NCBI RefSeq assembly: GCF_003073045.1
Contig: NC_037593.1
Location: 11,332,735-11,396,734, forward strand
Length of the DNA: 64,000 bases
DNA from: Pomacea canaliculata
Lineage: Eukaryota > Mollusca > Gastropoda > Architaenioglossa > Ampullariidae
Direction of reading: 5' to 3'
The notes under the pieces were generated by a model that did no database searches, had not been told where the DNA came from, and worked only from the letters and a program-made list of their open reading frames with translations. The translations under genes were made by a program, and so were the position numbers. Positions 49,705 to 61,789 of this stretch are shown in pieces; position 1 is the first letter of the stretch; each line of letters opens with the position of its first letter.

Positions 49705-50360
49705 GCCGAGAAACAAGATTAGACTTATTCATGCAAGTACGGTTGACCAACTTTACAAGAATTAAAATGCAGATAAGGTTGACAGTTCTTTAATAAATGC
49801 TTACTACACATGACGTGTGATTATAAAGACCTATGTCTGTCAGCCTTTGATGGAGTGAATTCTAAATCCGGTATAACGAACCTTTTGATACAAAATCTGT
49901 CCTGACATGTTTCGGTAGACACTATGCAGGCCTATGATGCCTCGTTGTGGTCTCAAGATGGCGCCTGCATGACTATGGTCACCGTAACCCCCGTGGGGTA
50001 GCATGTCCCTTCGACCTATTGATTGGAAGGAGTGGGATAGGTGACAGCCTCGAGCTACCAACTGCTATCGACCCCCATCAAAGGGACTCGCCGCCACACC
50101 TTCAGTGAAGCGAGGATAAAGGTTCTGCACTGACATCCTTCCTTGAGTTCCTCATGGTGCCCCACATCAAAGACTTACCCTCCCTTTATGATTACCACCC
50201 CCAGTCCCCTTGATCGCACGCTAACACCGATACCATACCATGTCAGGTGGCGGGGTACAGGGGAGGGTGGGGACCGACAAAGAAATGAGCCGGAGGGTTA
50301 CTGTGGTACACAGACATACACAGCGAACTAAGGAGTACAAGAACAGAAGGACTTAACCTG
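49705..50360. other. Gene-free interval before the copy 5 promoter
   Basis: No supported exon. Open frames here are short and domain-free. Confidence 0.4.
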
Positions 50361-50368
50361 GCTACGTG

Positions 50369-50376
50369 TATAAATA
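50369..50376 (+). promoter_or_regulatory. Candidate TATA box of gene copy 5
   Basis: TATAAATA in a GC-balanced context, about 25-30 bases before a probable start near 50397-50400. It is followed by a plausible leader exon with a donor at 50444|50445 (TAAA|GTGAGA) and the strong acceptor at 50732 (TCTCTTTTGCAG). This is the best promoter candidate in the window. Confidence 0.45.
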
Positions 50377-50396
50377 ACGCCGACAGCCAGCCAAGA

Positions 50397-50732
50397 AGTT
50401 AGTGTGACCATCAGGCAAGACGTTGAACCGTTCTTAACTGTAAAGTGAGAGATTGTTTAGTAAGCTTTGTCATATTTCGTTTGTAAACTGTATTGAATCT
50501 TTTAATTTCCTTGGCTGGACATAGACATCGGTGGACACAAACAATAAATTTTTTTCTATATGAAGTTCAACGCTCCTTGTTTAGGCTTGCCGATGTTCAG
50601 GCGCGGCTCTACCAACGGTAAAAGAATGGTTAGTCTCTGAAAACATTTGGTATTCAGATTGAATCCCCATGTCACGAAGATGTCGGTAATAATAATTAAA
50701 ATGTATCAAATGTCTCTCTTTCTCTTTTGCAG
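50397..50732 (+). other. Predicted leader exon and intron of copy 5
   Basis: The acceptor at 50732 (CTTTCTCTTTTGCAG|TTGCC) is strong and leaves a 110-base untranslated stretch before the ATG at 50843. The donor is less sure: 50444|50445 fits the TATA position, while CAACG|GTAAAA near 50620 would use an exon beginning after TTGTTTAG near 50580. The latter text (TTTAGGCTTGCCGA) resembles TTTAGGCTCGCCGA in the inter-unit repeats, so part of that repeat may derive from an upstream exon of this gene family. Confidence 0.4.
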
Positions 50733-50842
50733 TTGCCTAAAGTGTTCCATTGAATGCGACCTGTTTGAGAGTTATCTGCCCTTAACCGCCACCGACATTA
50801 TCCTTCACGCGCACCTGCCGCCAGAAGACATTCGCCATCAGC

Positions 50843-53555
50843 ATGAAGCTCGTCGCCGCCTTCATTGCCTGGATCATCTCATCGTTCGCATGTCATCACC
50901 TGGCCAAGGTTTTCCTGGCGCAGGTCACAGGCTCTCTGCCGCAACTCAACCCTGCCTGCCCAGCGGCCATCTTGACCGGGGTTCACATGCTGTTCTGCTG
51001 GCTAATGACAGCGAGATGGGAGGACGGCAAGCTCCCGGCGGACTCGTCCTCAGCTCACCGTCTGGCCAACCAGAGTTCAGAAGCGAACTTTCACTTCCGC
51101 GTTTCCATGGCGATGCACGTGCTGTCCACGTTTCTGACCAACTGGAGTTTGGCAACCATGGATGCGGCATCTACCCTGGCCATCAAACTGATGGAGCCGC
51201 TGGTGTCCGCGCTGGCGCAGTGGGCATGGCTCGGACAGTGCTTGCGTTGCAGCGGGTGGGTCAGCCTGCCCTTGGTTATCGGCGGGTCGCTGGCCTTCGT
51301 CTCCAAGCCTTCCCAGCAGGCACAGAGCGAAGCACTCGTCACAGGCGTGGGCCTCGCCATGGGCTCCAACGTTTTGCTGGCCGTCCGCAACGTTGCCGTC
51401 AAGGGACTGCACTCGTGTCACGTGCACGTGGGCCCGCGGTGGTCGCGCCTGAGGTTGTCGGCTGGAATACTGGGCGCAACGCTGCTGGCCGCAATTCTCT
51501 TGGAGACTGAGGGTGCGGTGCCACGTGGGACCCACCTGGCTGTGACGTCACTGCTGCTGTCGGGGGCGTTTCACGTCACGTACTCGCTGATCAGCACGAG
51601 CGTCATCCTGCGCGCGCTGGACGTGGTCAGTCACGCCATGGCCAACGTCGTCAAGCGCGTGCTGGTGGTGGCGCTGCTGTACGTCAGCGGGTCACGTAGT
51701 GCGTCGTTCGTCAACGTCGCGGGGCTGGCGGTGGCGAGTGTGGGGCTGGCTGTGTACGTCAGAGGAAAATCTGAGGGCAAAGCAAAAGTTAGGAATCGTG
51801 GAGACGTCAGCATAAAAGGTTTAATTTGCACATATTCATCCGCGTAAACAAGCGGAGTGTTTTCATACAATTTCTCGCATTTTTAATCTTCAAACATTAC
51901 GTTTCATACTTAAATATAATTTTATTTTAATACACTGAAATGCGGGCATTCACATACTTCACTTTAAACAAGCTGCAATTTTTATTCGTTTGAACAGACA
52001 ACTTGCTAGAATATGACGTATGTTTACATCAAACAGATAAACAAACAAACAAAAATACTGTGCAGGTACCCAGAGAAAGAAAATATTACGATTTATCTTA
52101 TATACATACAGATTTATTATTAACCAGCGTACCTACTTCAAGTTCATCTAGTGCAATCATTCTGTTGTTCATTCGATAATGTCTATTCACTTCACATATT
52201 TTCTTTACCCTCCCATTACAGGTCTCCTGACACCGAAGAGTACCACGGCCAAGTTGGTGAGCTTGACCCTGGTCACCTGCCTTTCCACGTGTTTGCTACT
52301 GTCCCTCTCGGCACCAGTCAACCTGTCCGTCTGTCTGCTGCAGCTGTCGCCTGTTAGGGAGGATTCGTCCTCCGGGAACCACGCTAGGAACGTCCTCCTC
52401 CCGGCACCGACAGAGAATTCTCCCTTTGGCCTTCACTGGCCGGGGCCCCCAGCCAACTACACCCTCCTGGCGCAGTGGAGCGAGTTCATGTCACGTGACT
52501 ACGTCCACCAAGACCCGTTCGACACGAACATGCTGGCGCTGCAGCTTAGCAACAACGACGACGTCATCTGGGAGATGCAGAGGCTGCAGACGACAGTGCT
52601 GGCGTCCGTGCTGGGCGGCCGGCGACACGTCATGCTGCTCGGCTTCGCCATGTCGGAGAACAAGGGCGACTCGGCCATCACGGCGGGCGAGATGGCGCTG
52701 CTGCGGCGACTCAACGTCTCTGTGGTCTTCTGCTGCGAGATACGGAACTGCAGCGACGCCAGCCTGCAGCGAGCGTGGAACATCAGCAGACACTACAACT
52801 CCTCGTCCCTCGCTATCCTCATGCACGGCGGCGGCAACCTCGTGGGCTATCCCTTGGCGGACTTCGTTCGGCGGAAGATTCTCGGCCTTTTTCCAGACTT
52901 CCCATCGGTATTGCTGTCACAAAGCATATGGCTCCACAAAAGGAATGAAGCACATGTTAATGAGTGTCGAGAGCTCTACTCCCACAGGGAGAACCTGACC
53001 ATCTTCTTGCGGGACAGACAGTCGCTGGGTCTGGCGCAGAAACTTTTTCCAGGGACGAAACTCATGCTGATGCCCGACATGGCGTTTGGTCTGGGGCGTG
53101 TCCCTCGCACTATGCCGCCTACACACGACATCGTGTGGATTAAGAGAAGGGATTTTGAATCTTCTGGGTATGAGTTACCCGATTTTCCCGCAAACCTTAG
53201 TGTGTATGTGGGTGACTGGTGGAACTGGAAAACAAATCCAGGTATGTCACCCATGGAAACTTCCCTCTTGATGACCTTTAACGGGTTGTCGTTCTTGCAG
53301 CGTGGGCGCGTGGTGATCACTGACCGACTACACGGCCACATCCTGTCTGTGCTGCTGGGAATCCCTCACGTGCTCATCGACAACCCTCCCTACTTCAAAC
53401 TCTCCTCCTTTTGGCGCACCTGGACAGCGGGTCTGTCTAACGTTGCCCTGGCGACCTCAGGTGGAGAGGCACTCGTAAAAGCTCAAGAACTGCTGAAAAG
53501 GTGGAGCGGTGTTATTCCTCCTGCTATGCTGTGTTTGAAAGATGAATGTTCATAA
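50843..53555 (+). CDS. Fused TPT-type transporter and polysaccharide pyruvyltransferase, copy 5
   Basis: Exons 50843-51818 and 52222-53555 join in phase (AAAG|GTTTAA ... CATTACAG|GT) to give 769 residues. This is the diverged, inverted member and it still has the same exon layout and phase, which argues that the fusion is old and selected. The transporter keeps AIKLMEP, AVRN and ANVVKR. A single hydrophobic helix (LVSLTLVTCLSTCLLLSLSA) starts exon 2 and is followed by GGGN, RDRQS and DRLH. Many NxS/T sequons (NYT, NVS, NCS, NIS, NLT, NLS) suit a lumenal domain. Its donor, GTTTAA, is weaker than in the array. Reading through it would stop after nine codons, yielding a transporter alone. Large parts differ from the array, but 51535-51765, 52979-53150 and 53280-53420 are nearly identical at the DNA level, including silent sites. 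Confidence 0.88.
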
Positions 53556-53559
53556 TAAA
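53554..53559 (+). promoter_or_regulatory. Poly(A) signal overlapping the copy 5 stop codon
   Basis: AATAAA shares its first two bases with the TAA stop. A second AATAAA at 53751-53756 follows about 200 bases later and may be the main one. Use of the first would leave almost no 3' untranslated region. Confidence 0.4.
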
Positions 53560-53750
53560 TTCAGTGCCAGTCATTATCATCACTACCAGTTGCAATCTTT
53601 TTTTTTTATTGCACCTCGCACAGGTTATTAGTCTGTTGAACTTCTCTTCTACCTTACTTTCTCCACGCTCGCTTTTGCGCGTGTGTGTTTCAACGAGAGA
53701 GACAGACAGACAACAAATTTATGACTGTACTATTCATCTATTAGTATTAT

Positions 53751-53756
53751 AATAAA
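53751..53756 (+). promoter_or_regulatory. Poly(A) signal of copy 5
   Basis: AATAAA about 195 bases past the stop, in a T-rich context; the more conventional position for 3' end formation. Confidence 0.45.
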
Positions 53757-54342
53757 CTTTTATGTTTATAAATGTTACTTATAAAAACTACTTTTCCAAT
53801 GAGATGAACTTATAAGACCTTTATTCACACCTAGAAACACTTGTTCGTTCAGTCATTCGTAGTTTTTTCGCCGAATTCTAGATGCGTCGCAGATGCAACC
53901 TGTTTCCGTTACCAGTTTAGAGAATGTACAAATACACATTTAAAAACGGACAGATTTCTAGTTTTATTTCCTTAAAAATATATATTCGGACATATCTTTA
54001 TTTCTTTCAGGGTATAAAAGTCAAAGACTAACACGATTGCAGGTGTTACTGACATTTTCTTCACTCACGTGGATAAAACTTTGTCTTGTCTTCACTCTGG
54101 GTGCAGAGCTGCGTTGTGTAAACAACAAATTGAATACAAAATATACACATCACCTTTGTTAATTTTCGCTCCAGTTATATTTTTATTTACAAACATGATT
54201 GGAACATCTAACATTAGTTCTGTTGTCAAAAGCACGATTGTCTTTCGTTGTGCTACAACTGTCTCTCATTCCAGAGCAGTTGTCTTTAGTTATGAGGTAG
54301 TATTAAAACAATTATGAATTAAGTTGTGTCGGTAACTAATAG
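53757..54342. other. Gene-free interval between copy 5 and FAM167
   Basis: AT-rich, no exon seen. The two genes converge here, so this stretch holds both 3' ends. Confidence 0.5.
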
Positions 54343-54348
54343 TTTATT
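54343..54348 (-). promoter_or_regulatory. Candidate poly(A) signal of FAM167
   Basis: AATAAA on the minus strand (TTTATT on the plus strand), about 215 bases past the FAM167 stop. Confidence 0.4.
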
Positions 54349-54563
54349 TGTACACAGTTGTAGAGATGTCGACAAGGTCAAAGTTCAAGTTTCACAGGTC
54401 ATAAGCACGGAGGTTATATCCAGCAGTAACCATCATCCAGAATTGTTTTTTATGTCTCGTAATTGGTTGCTAGGGGTTACCATTTACCTCTCTAGAGTTA
54501 CACTGTCCTCGCTTGATGTGTTGTCGATGGTGTGCTTGGCCGCAATCATCTCCTGTCGATGTG

Positions 54564-55667
54564 TCAACAAGTGGAGAATCGTCTCGATGTCAAGTTTATT
54601 TTCGTCACGCCGATGTGCTTGAGATGATTCGCACCCCGAACATCAGGGGTGAAGTCGACGAAACGAGACAGCTCCTTCACCTCCTCCACCCGGTCCTGGG
54701 CATCGTCCAGGAGGTCCTGGTGCGCCTCGCAGTTGGCGCTGAGTCGCAGGCGAGACAACTCGTGACGGATTGCCAGCAGCTGCTTGGCGAGTGACTGGTC
54801 CTGACGACGAAGCTCAGTCTGTGAAGATAAGTTGGGTCTGTTAGTGTACATCAACTATGTTATCTGTGTTGTTGTAAATTTAGACATGTAAGTGCGCATG
54901 CTCAATAATTCACTTTTGCTCTCTGTGAATATCTCACTCATTCACGCGCGCACGCGCACGCGCACGCGCACGCGCACACGCACACACGTACAGTTATAAT
55001 GACTTAGAGATGCACAATTTTAATTACAATTTCTGTCGCTAAAAATGTGCGTAGAAATTTACTTGTTACAACAAAAAAAAAAAAAAAAAAAGAATCTGGC
55101 TACAAAATTAACTTTGACATCAACTCTGACCAGCTCGTTCCTGATCCAGCGGAGGGCGCTGTCCATCTTCTCCTTGCGTTCGGGTGTCAAACGGTCGTCG
55201 GCACATGGCGCGGCTTTGATCTCCCTCATGTCATCGAGTTTGTCCAGGTACTTGGCGCGCCAGGCCAGGTAACTCGGGCGCCTCGTCTTCAGTTTGAGCT
55301 TTGTAGCGGTGTCCTTGAGCCTCGACATGTGTCCTTCGCTGTCGTCTGAACTGGGCAGGTCAGGACAACCGCCATTTGCCGAGACTCTGTCCCCAGTGCT
55401 GCTAGGCAAGCCGAGACTGAGGACAGGATGCTGCTGGGGCGCCACCGCCTTCTTCCGCGTCTTCTTGGCGGGTGGAGTCTGCGGGTCCGCAGTCTGTCCG
55501 TGACAGGTGACTGTCCCCGTGCTAGAGGGACCACTCCCCACATTTTGTAAGGTTTGTAGAACACCGTCGAAATTACCTCCCTCTTCGTCCGAATATTCCT
55601 GGATGATCGACAGAGGGCGCTGCTGGCGACTTTGACAGTCCGGAGAGTTGTCATTCCTGCCGCCCAT
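54564..55667 (-). CDS. FAM167A: FAM167 family protein
   Basis: Two exons, 55667-55131 and 54818-54564, join in phase 0 to give 263 residues. Exon 1 ends with KLKLKTRRPSYLAWRAKY and MDSALRWIRNEL. Exon 2 continues TELRRQDQSLAKQLLAIRHE, a coiled-coil-like stretch, and ends HIGVTKINLTSRRFSTC. These match the conserved parts of vertebrate FAM167A/B (DIORA family), notably LETRRPSYLEW, EAIAWLRKEL and the C-terminal IGVTKMNINSRRFSLC, as I recall them. The acceptor is good (TTATCTTCACAG|ACTGAG); the donor CTG|GTCAGA is weak but placed exactly where homology requires. The N-terminal 110 residues are Pro/Ser-rich and unconserved. The family is soluble and its cellular role is poorly known; FAM167A has been linked to non-canonical NF-kB signalling in mammals. 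It converges with copy 5. Confidence 0.9.
54943..54988. repeat. (CG/CA)n microsatellite in the FAM167 intron
   Basis: Alternating CGCACG units. The 312-base intron (54819-55130) also holds a run of about 20 A just downstream of the donor on the coding strand's complement (55073-55091). Confidence 0.9.
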
Positions 55668-58600
55668 GTCAAGATGGAGTTATGAAAACATCGGGAAGAA
55701 GCAGCTCAGCTGCAAGGTCTGGAACACCGCAGCCCTGAAACTACAAATGGAATATGTGGTGAGTGTCCGACAGAAATGTGTAAGTCAGCAACTGCAGGAT
55801 GTGGACAAAACAAATGTCAAAAACGTCCCAAGCAACGACGTTGACGATGACGATAATGTAGATGACAAACACTTACACACATGCCTGTCTTACATACCTA
55901 GCTGTAAATTTATTAATATCATATCAGAAAAGAACAGAAGAAATAAACTGAAGATTGTTGAAAATTGATGTTAAATAACATTAAATTTTTTTTAATCGAG
56001 TAGTGACGTATGCAAAAATGAAACTATTGAGGCTATTATGCCCTTTTATCTATTATTTAGATAAAAAATAGAATGCACGAGAGAAAGGAAAGATGTTTAC
56101 AATAATTTTGCATTAAAGAGAAGCTTTAAGCGCATTCTTCATGGGGACGCATATAGCGAATCTGAAAAGGAAAAGCTAAGGCCACAATAAATTGAAAAGT
56201 TTCTTAACAAGGGAAGGCCGAAAAATACTTTAATAATAAATAAGATTAAAGCAACATTCAGGGTTAGCGTGTTTTCGAGTTAATGTAGAATCTTTTTATC
56301 TCACAGGAATCCCCACTGTCCCTTGGCAGAGTTAATGACGAACGAAAGCCCTTCAACCTTTGACCCAAGCTGACAGTGTTATCAGCTCCTGTCACCGACA
56401 GGTAACATTGAGATCAGTAATAAAGACACGGCGATGTCAAGTCACTCCTCGGAGATTGAATTATCACCTGCCTGGAGAAAAAATAGTGTAACCTGGGGCG
56501 ATAAAGGCCTCGCTACATACAAAAATCACAATAATAAAAGTGATACTAACATGACAGGTGAGACATTACGACCACAATATATCATATGAAACAGATGTTG
56601 CTGACAATGTATTATGACTACAACACTGTGCTTTATAGAATAAACTACGGTACTTTTGGGGAATCCTGAAAAATTGTATCATCGATTTTTTTATTTATTA
56701 TTTTATTTAGTGCGTAGCTATGTTTGAGTTGTGAATTCAGGAAACAGCATCTTGCACTGGACTTGTACTCATCAGAGAAGCAGTCTGCATCCTTCTAGTC
56801 TTTCAGTTTACACGAGGGATGCTAAGGGCCGACATTAAAATGTTTTGTCAAATCGCTGGTCTCTACTCAGTCTAAGTTCTACAAGATGACACGTGTTGCT
56901 GTCAACAGTCCAGACACACTTCGCACAAAATGATGACGTCACACATGTCGCTGAAAATGCTTACAGCTCCAGCTCTCCCATTGGTTGTAAGCTTGACAAC
57001 GTAACCGTATCATTGTACATTCGTGATGTCATTCTTTTCTGCACCTTTATCCCCATAGTGTATTAGTCTTGTATCTCAATAAATAAATAAAAATCGGATT
57101 TATTTTTCTCACATGGTCAGAAGATACTGAGTTCATACCAGACTCTTGAATGAAATGTTACAATTTTCTGAGGAATGAGGTTTCGTCAACGGACGAGTTA
57201 TCTACACCGAGTACCCAGCAGACGTACTAACTGATTTGTTTAATGCTTGTGGCAGTTGTAAGACCCACACGACAGAAATCTGTGCACAGATTGTTTATTA
57301 CAGTACCAGGAATGTAGTGTGATGTGTTTATGTACCTGTTTATTGTGACAGTCGTGAGGTGCTGCGGAACTACTTGCAGTCTTTGTGATCAGACAGGATC
57401 AGGTGTGGCAAGAAATAAAGGTCATAGAATGCATAAGCAGGTGCTTGTGCGCGCGTACCTTTGTGTACATTTATGTTTGTGTGCGAGTGTGTATGCGTGT
57501 GTGTATGCGTGTGTGCTTGTGTGCGCGTACCCTACTGAAAATATATGTATTTTTACTTTTTCTTTCCCTCAATATAGAAGTTGCAGCCTCGGGTGCATGG
57601 TCACCCCATAACAGTCGATACAATAAATCTCAGAAGACAAAGGAGTGCTGACTAAAATAACCCATCGAGTGACGATTACAACTTAACAGTTGAAACATTA
57701 CAACTGTCGTATCAGTAAGTTGTTATCTCATCTCCTGGTCTATGCAAGCTTCCACGTTCATATCTTCTCCTACAAGACTCTGGCCAAGTAAAAGAACAGG
57801 TAGGTCTGATGTTACATGCCCTGCAACCCACGTCGACCAGGGGGATTGTTGAATGTTCCACGTGAATGATTTCATCTCTGTAATGTTGTGGTCACGCGAG
57901 CGAGGTCACGAACAGGTCATACACGCGCGCTCACAAGCTCACGAACACACAAGGCACGTCACGGACTGTCAGGTGTTTGTGCCGCCAAAGGAACGGTAGC
58001 CATCGTGGTCTGTATATCAACACACTCCAAGCTGGCAATGTGATTTGAATAAGTGACATGACATTACAAACGACCTGACAGTGGATGCACCAAGAGCTTT
58101 CAAGACAGATTTACACACTTGTAACACACTGAGCTGGCACAACTACCCGCCAGTAACACTGTTTTTTGTTGTTGTTGTTGTTGTTTTATTTTGTTTTAAA
58201 AAGAATATTTTCTAGTCATATCATTTTTGTTTACAGCCTATGTATGTATACATGTTGTGCGTGCGTATATGTGTGTGTGAGGGGGGAGGGGGCTAATGAT
58301 GATGTATGTACATCCATAACTTGTCAACAATTATCTGTCTTAACCCGTACTGTACAAATCATATCATAAAATAATTAAAATAAATAAACTGATTATCTAT
58401 CGCTACGTTGTAACGGTGCCTAGTGTTGTCCTGTTCACAGTTTATCTGTCACTGTCTTGCAACCTTCATACCCAGTGGTGTTAACACTATCAAGCGGCGC
58501 ACTTTGATCACAAAAAGCTCACCTGATGTCCGAAGAACAGTCAACGGCCCAGGTGTCATGTAGAAAACTGACTTTAACCCACACGGAGTAGCACATACCC

Positions 58601-61600
58601 TGTCATCAAACACTTCTCGGCCTTGACACAGCAGCTCAGGTAGGTGTCCACCTGTCAGGCCCCGGCGCTTGGCCCTTGAGCTGTGATTAGCAGGGGCAGT
58701 AAGGTACCCACACTGCCTCGCTCCGCCACCTGTGAGAACATCAGGTGTGTTTTCATTACGGGACTCTTCGTGTCATGCGTGCAGGGCGATGGCAGGCGGC
58801 CTGGGACCGGACCAAGCGGAACTGCTGGGCTACGATAGCAACTGCGCATGACACAGACAGGCAACGTGACAGGAACTATCGAATCAGAGCAACTTTCGAG
58901 ACTTTACGAGTTCCTTCGTGATGTTTCGTTGGTTGGGAACTTGTGATTTTGGAGATTAGGGAAGATATTGCAGAAAAAGCAATGAGTTCTTAAGCAAAGG
59001 TATCTGGTTCGATTCCACGGAACAGACTGAGCAAAGAGGACGTAGCGGTGTGCCGTTAATGAATCTGGTGACATGATATTTATATTGTTTATATCGGTTA
59101 AAGTAGGCCCATGTGATTTACGTTAAGGGTGAGGTTTAGAATTATGTTATTAGTATCGACTGGACGTGGCAGACGACATAATCTCATACCGTTTCAAAAA
59201 CTACACCTCCCTTCTCCTCCACCTTACTTGTCGAGGTCGGTGACAGTCGGAATCTCGCACTTTTGTGCCCACAGCCTCGAGATGTTAACAGAACTCAGCT
59301 GAAATCTTGGCACAAGTCGATCAGGTTGGCCTGTGAGTATTTAATATATAATTAGTTGTCTGGGCTTTTATTTCCCTTCTGGGTCGATAAGAAACTCCAT
59401 TCCACCCTTTATACAAATCTTTCACATAAAAGAATCTGACGTCACCAAGTACTCAGCCACCACCAACACTAACAACAAGGTCTACAAAGTGTATATTGTA
59501 GCGGTCAACGTATACTCAGGTACATAAGCACATTGAAATAATCGCAGTCCACATCCACACACCCTGAATACCGCAGAAAGGGTTTTCTGTGCACGTCAGC
59601 TTCAGTCCACCCCGGGTGTTACAAAGTTTTTTCCCATGTTGTCGACCTGTTTTTCTTTCACACGAGGCAAGAAAAGAATTTTCCTTTTTGTATCGCGTTA
59701 TCTGAGCTTCGCCGCTGACACAACAGTCGAACGTTTAGATAACACCCGGGGTTGCGCGAGATTCTTTGCACACTTTAACTGAGGTCACGAGATGTGCCCT
59801 GTGTCTGCGAGACTTGAGCGAGAGCTGAAAGGTCAACTTAGTCTCGCCGATGCATGCTCGAGGCCGCCAGTACTTTAATTCCGTCATCACTGCCGTCGCC
59901 ACGCCGATGACCTTTGACTGGATCTGATGAGATCCAGTGTCTCTCATCCAAACCAAAGGCGAGCGAGCTTTGTTTGAGGACTCGCAAGTGATTAACCCAC
60001 GCTCCTTAAAAGGCTCACCAAAAGAAATAATAATAATAATAATTTTTTTCAGTTTTATTATTGCAAGGATTTGTTTGGTGGGACTGGGCACATAAAGCGA
60101 ACTCTGATGATTAACCGAAACATACCTTCACAATTTGATATAGGTAAAACAAAAATTGTTTCGGGGAAACGTATTCTGTAATCTATAAAATGGAGAGACA
60201 GATGGAAGGCAGACACAAGAAAGAGTAGAAATGTCAGCGGTGCTTAAACTATTGAAAACATGTCTGTGCCATGACAGAATAACTCTCTTTTTGTTCAGCG
60301 GCAAGCCGACCTGCCAGACAGCCAGCCCGCCAAGCAGAGGTCAAGTTCCTGCTAGGTTACGGTGAGCAGACGTCAAGCACGCGCCTCCATTCACACCATC
60401 ACACAGATGATCTGGTCGAACCCTCGACAACGTCTACATTATTTCCCCTTGCTGCCGCTGCTGTTTGAAAAGGTCTTATCTTCCTTTTCTCTTTTTATTT
60501 TTCTCTGTTTCTAAAGCCACTCGGCACCCGGTGTTTGTAAACGTACCCAGTAAAGTTCTCGGAGGGTCGTTCCCCGTCCATTCCCTGGATGTTTGTACGC
60601 GTGTTCTGCTGGCTGGAATCCGTGGTACTCTAATCCAAGATCGTTATAATTATCCTTAGGTCGATAAACAGCTGTTAGTGCTAACACTTGAGAGTTGGCT
60701 CTCAGTAAAGTTCGATTCTTCGCTTTGAATGGAGCGAATCATAAAACATTCCATGTGCTATTTTTAGCTTCTTGCGTACCTGGCGATGTCGTTTGGCCAC
60801 AAGAGCTTCGACTATTGATAACCACGATATCAGCATGACGAACTTTGTTTTCTTCCTGCCTATTTACATTTAAACCTACCTTGACATACGTGAGAAAGCA
60901 GCCAGTAATGAAACAGGACCCACACACCTGTCATCCTTCCTCAGATGTGACAGTCGTGACCATCTGCTGGACGTCGCTGTGTCTCTGACTTTGATTTGTG
61001 ACCACCTCACTCGCCCTCACCTGTGTTAACACGACTGCTAGTAACGCCCGCAGGTGTCGTCTTCTTGCTAGACGATGAATTATCTGTTTACTGTCTTGCT
61101 GACGTGAATGACGAGGACTGAATGATCAAACAGAGGATGCTCACAGCCGAACGTCAATATAAAAATGAATTTTATTTACCTCGACCTTAAATTTCATGTT
61201 CCTTGTTCAAAGGTAAACACATGAGTACTAACGCAAAATATAAACTCTTGCTATTTATTTATTTTCTATAATTTTTTTTTGTCCTCTTGGGTTGGGTTGG
61301 GTTTATGAGCCCAGGATGGGATAATTTATACTCTCACCACACTGGGCCAAGGCAAGAATAATCAAGATAATAAAATCAGGGACGGTTTTTAACGCATTAT
61401 TAGCCTTATTAACAATCGCACGATGTGTCAAAATCACATTGATTTCATTGAACACAATCAGTTTCAATTATTTGCTCTTATATAACACACCTTTTCTCTA
61501 AACACAACAGATTTGATAACAATATTTAAGTGGAAAAGACACTTATTTCGTTTTCAAAAATTAAACGCTAATTATGTTTAGATATAACGAAATATACCAG

Positions 61601-61704
61601 ACAGCATTGTTTATGGAACACAAATTGTGAATGAAAGGTAAGAATAGCTTTACAGTACGGTGATTTAAAAAAAAAATTTAAGTAAACAAATACAAAAAAT
61701 GGTT
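55668..61704. other. Long gene-free interval upstream of FAM167
   Basis: I find no supported exon. The plus-strand frame 55648-55968 is antisense to the FAM167 start and lacks a domain. GT-rich microsatellites occur at about 57467-57531 and a (TTG) run at 58162-58187. Several GC-balanced stretches (58400-58900, 59700-60000) could hold regulatory sequence, but nothing definite is visible. Confidence 0.4.
57467..57531. repeat. Interrupted (GTGTGC/GTGTAT)n microsatellite
   Basis: GTGTGCG and GTGTATGC units in tandem; responsible for cysteine- and valine-rich open frames that are not coding. Confidence 0.85.
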
Positions 61705-61789
61705 CTAATTCTGTAAACATGACAAGTTAATGTATAATTGTAAGTAGTCTTTCAAAAGCAGTAGAGTGATGGTGCAGTCTCTCAAGACC

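Noticed and set aside
55648-55968. Plus-strand frame of 106 codons overlapping the FAM167 start
   Set aside because: Antisense to FAM167, with no domain and no promoter evidence.
58995-59030. GGTTCGATTCC box as a tRNA gene
   Set aside because: No box A upstream and no foldable stems.
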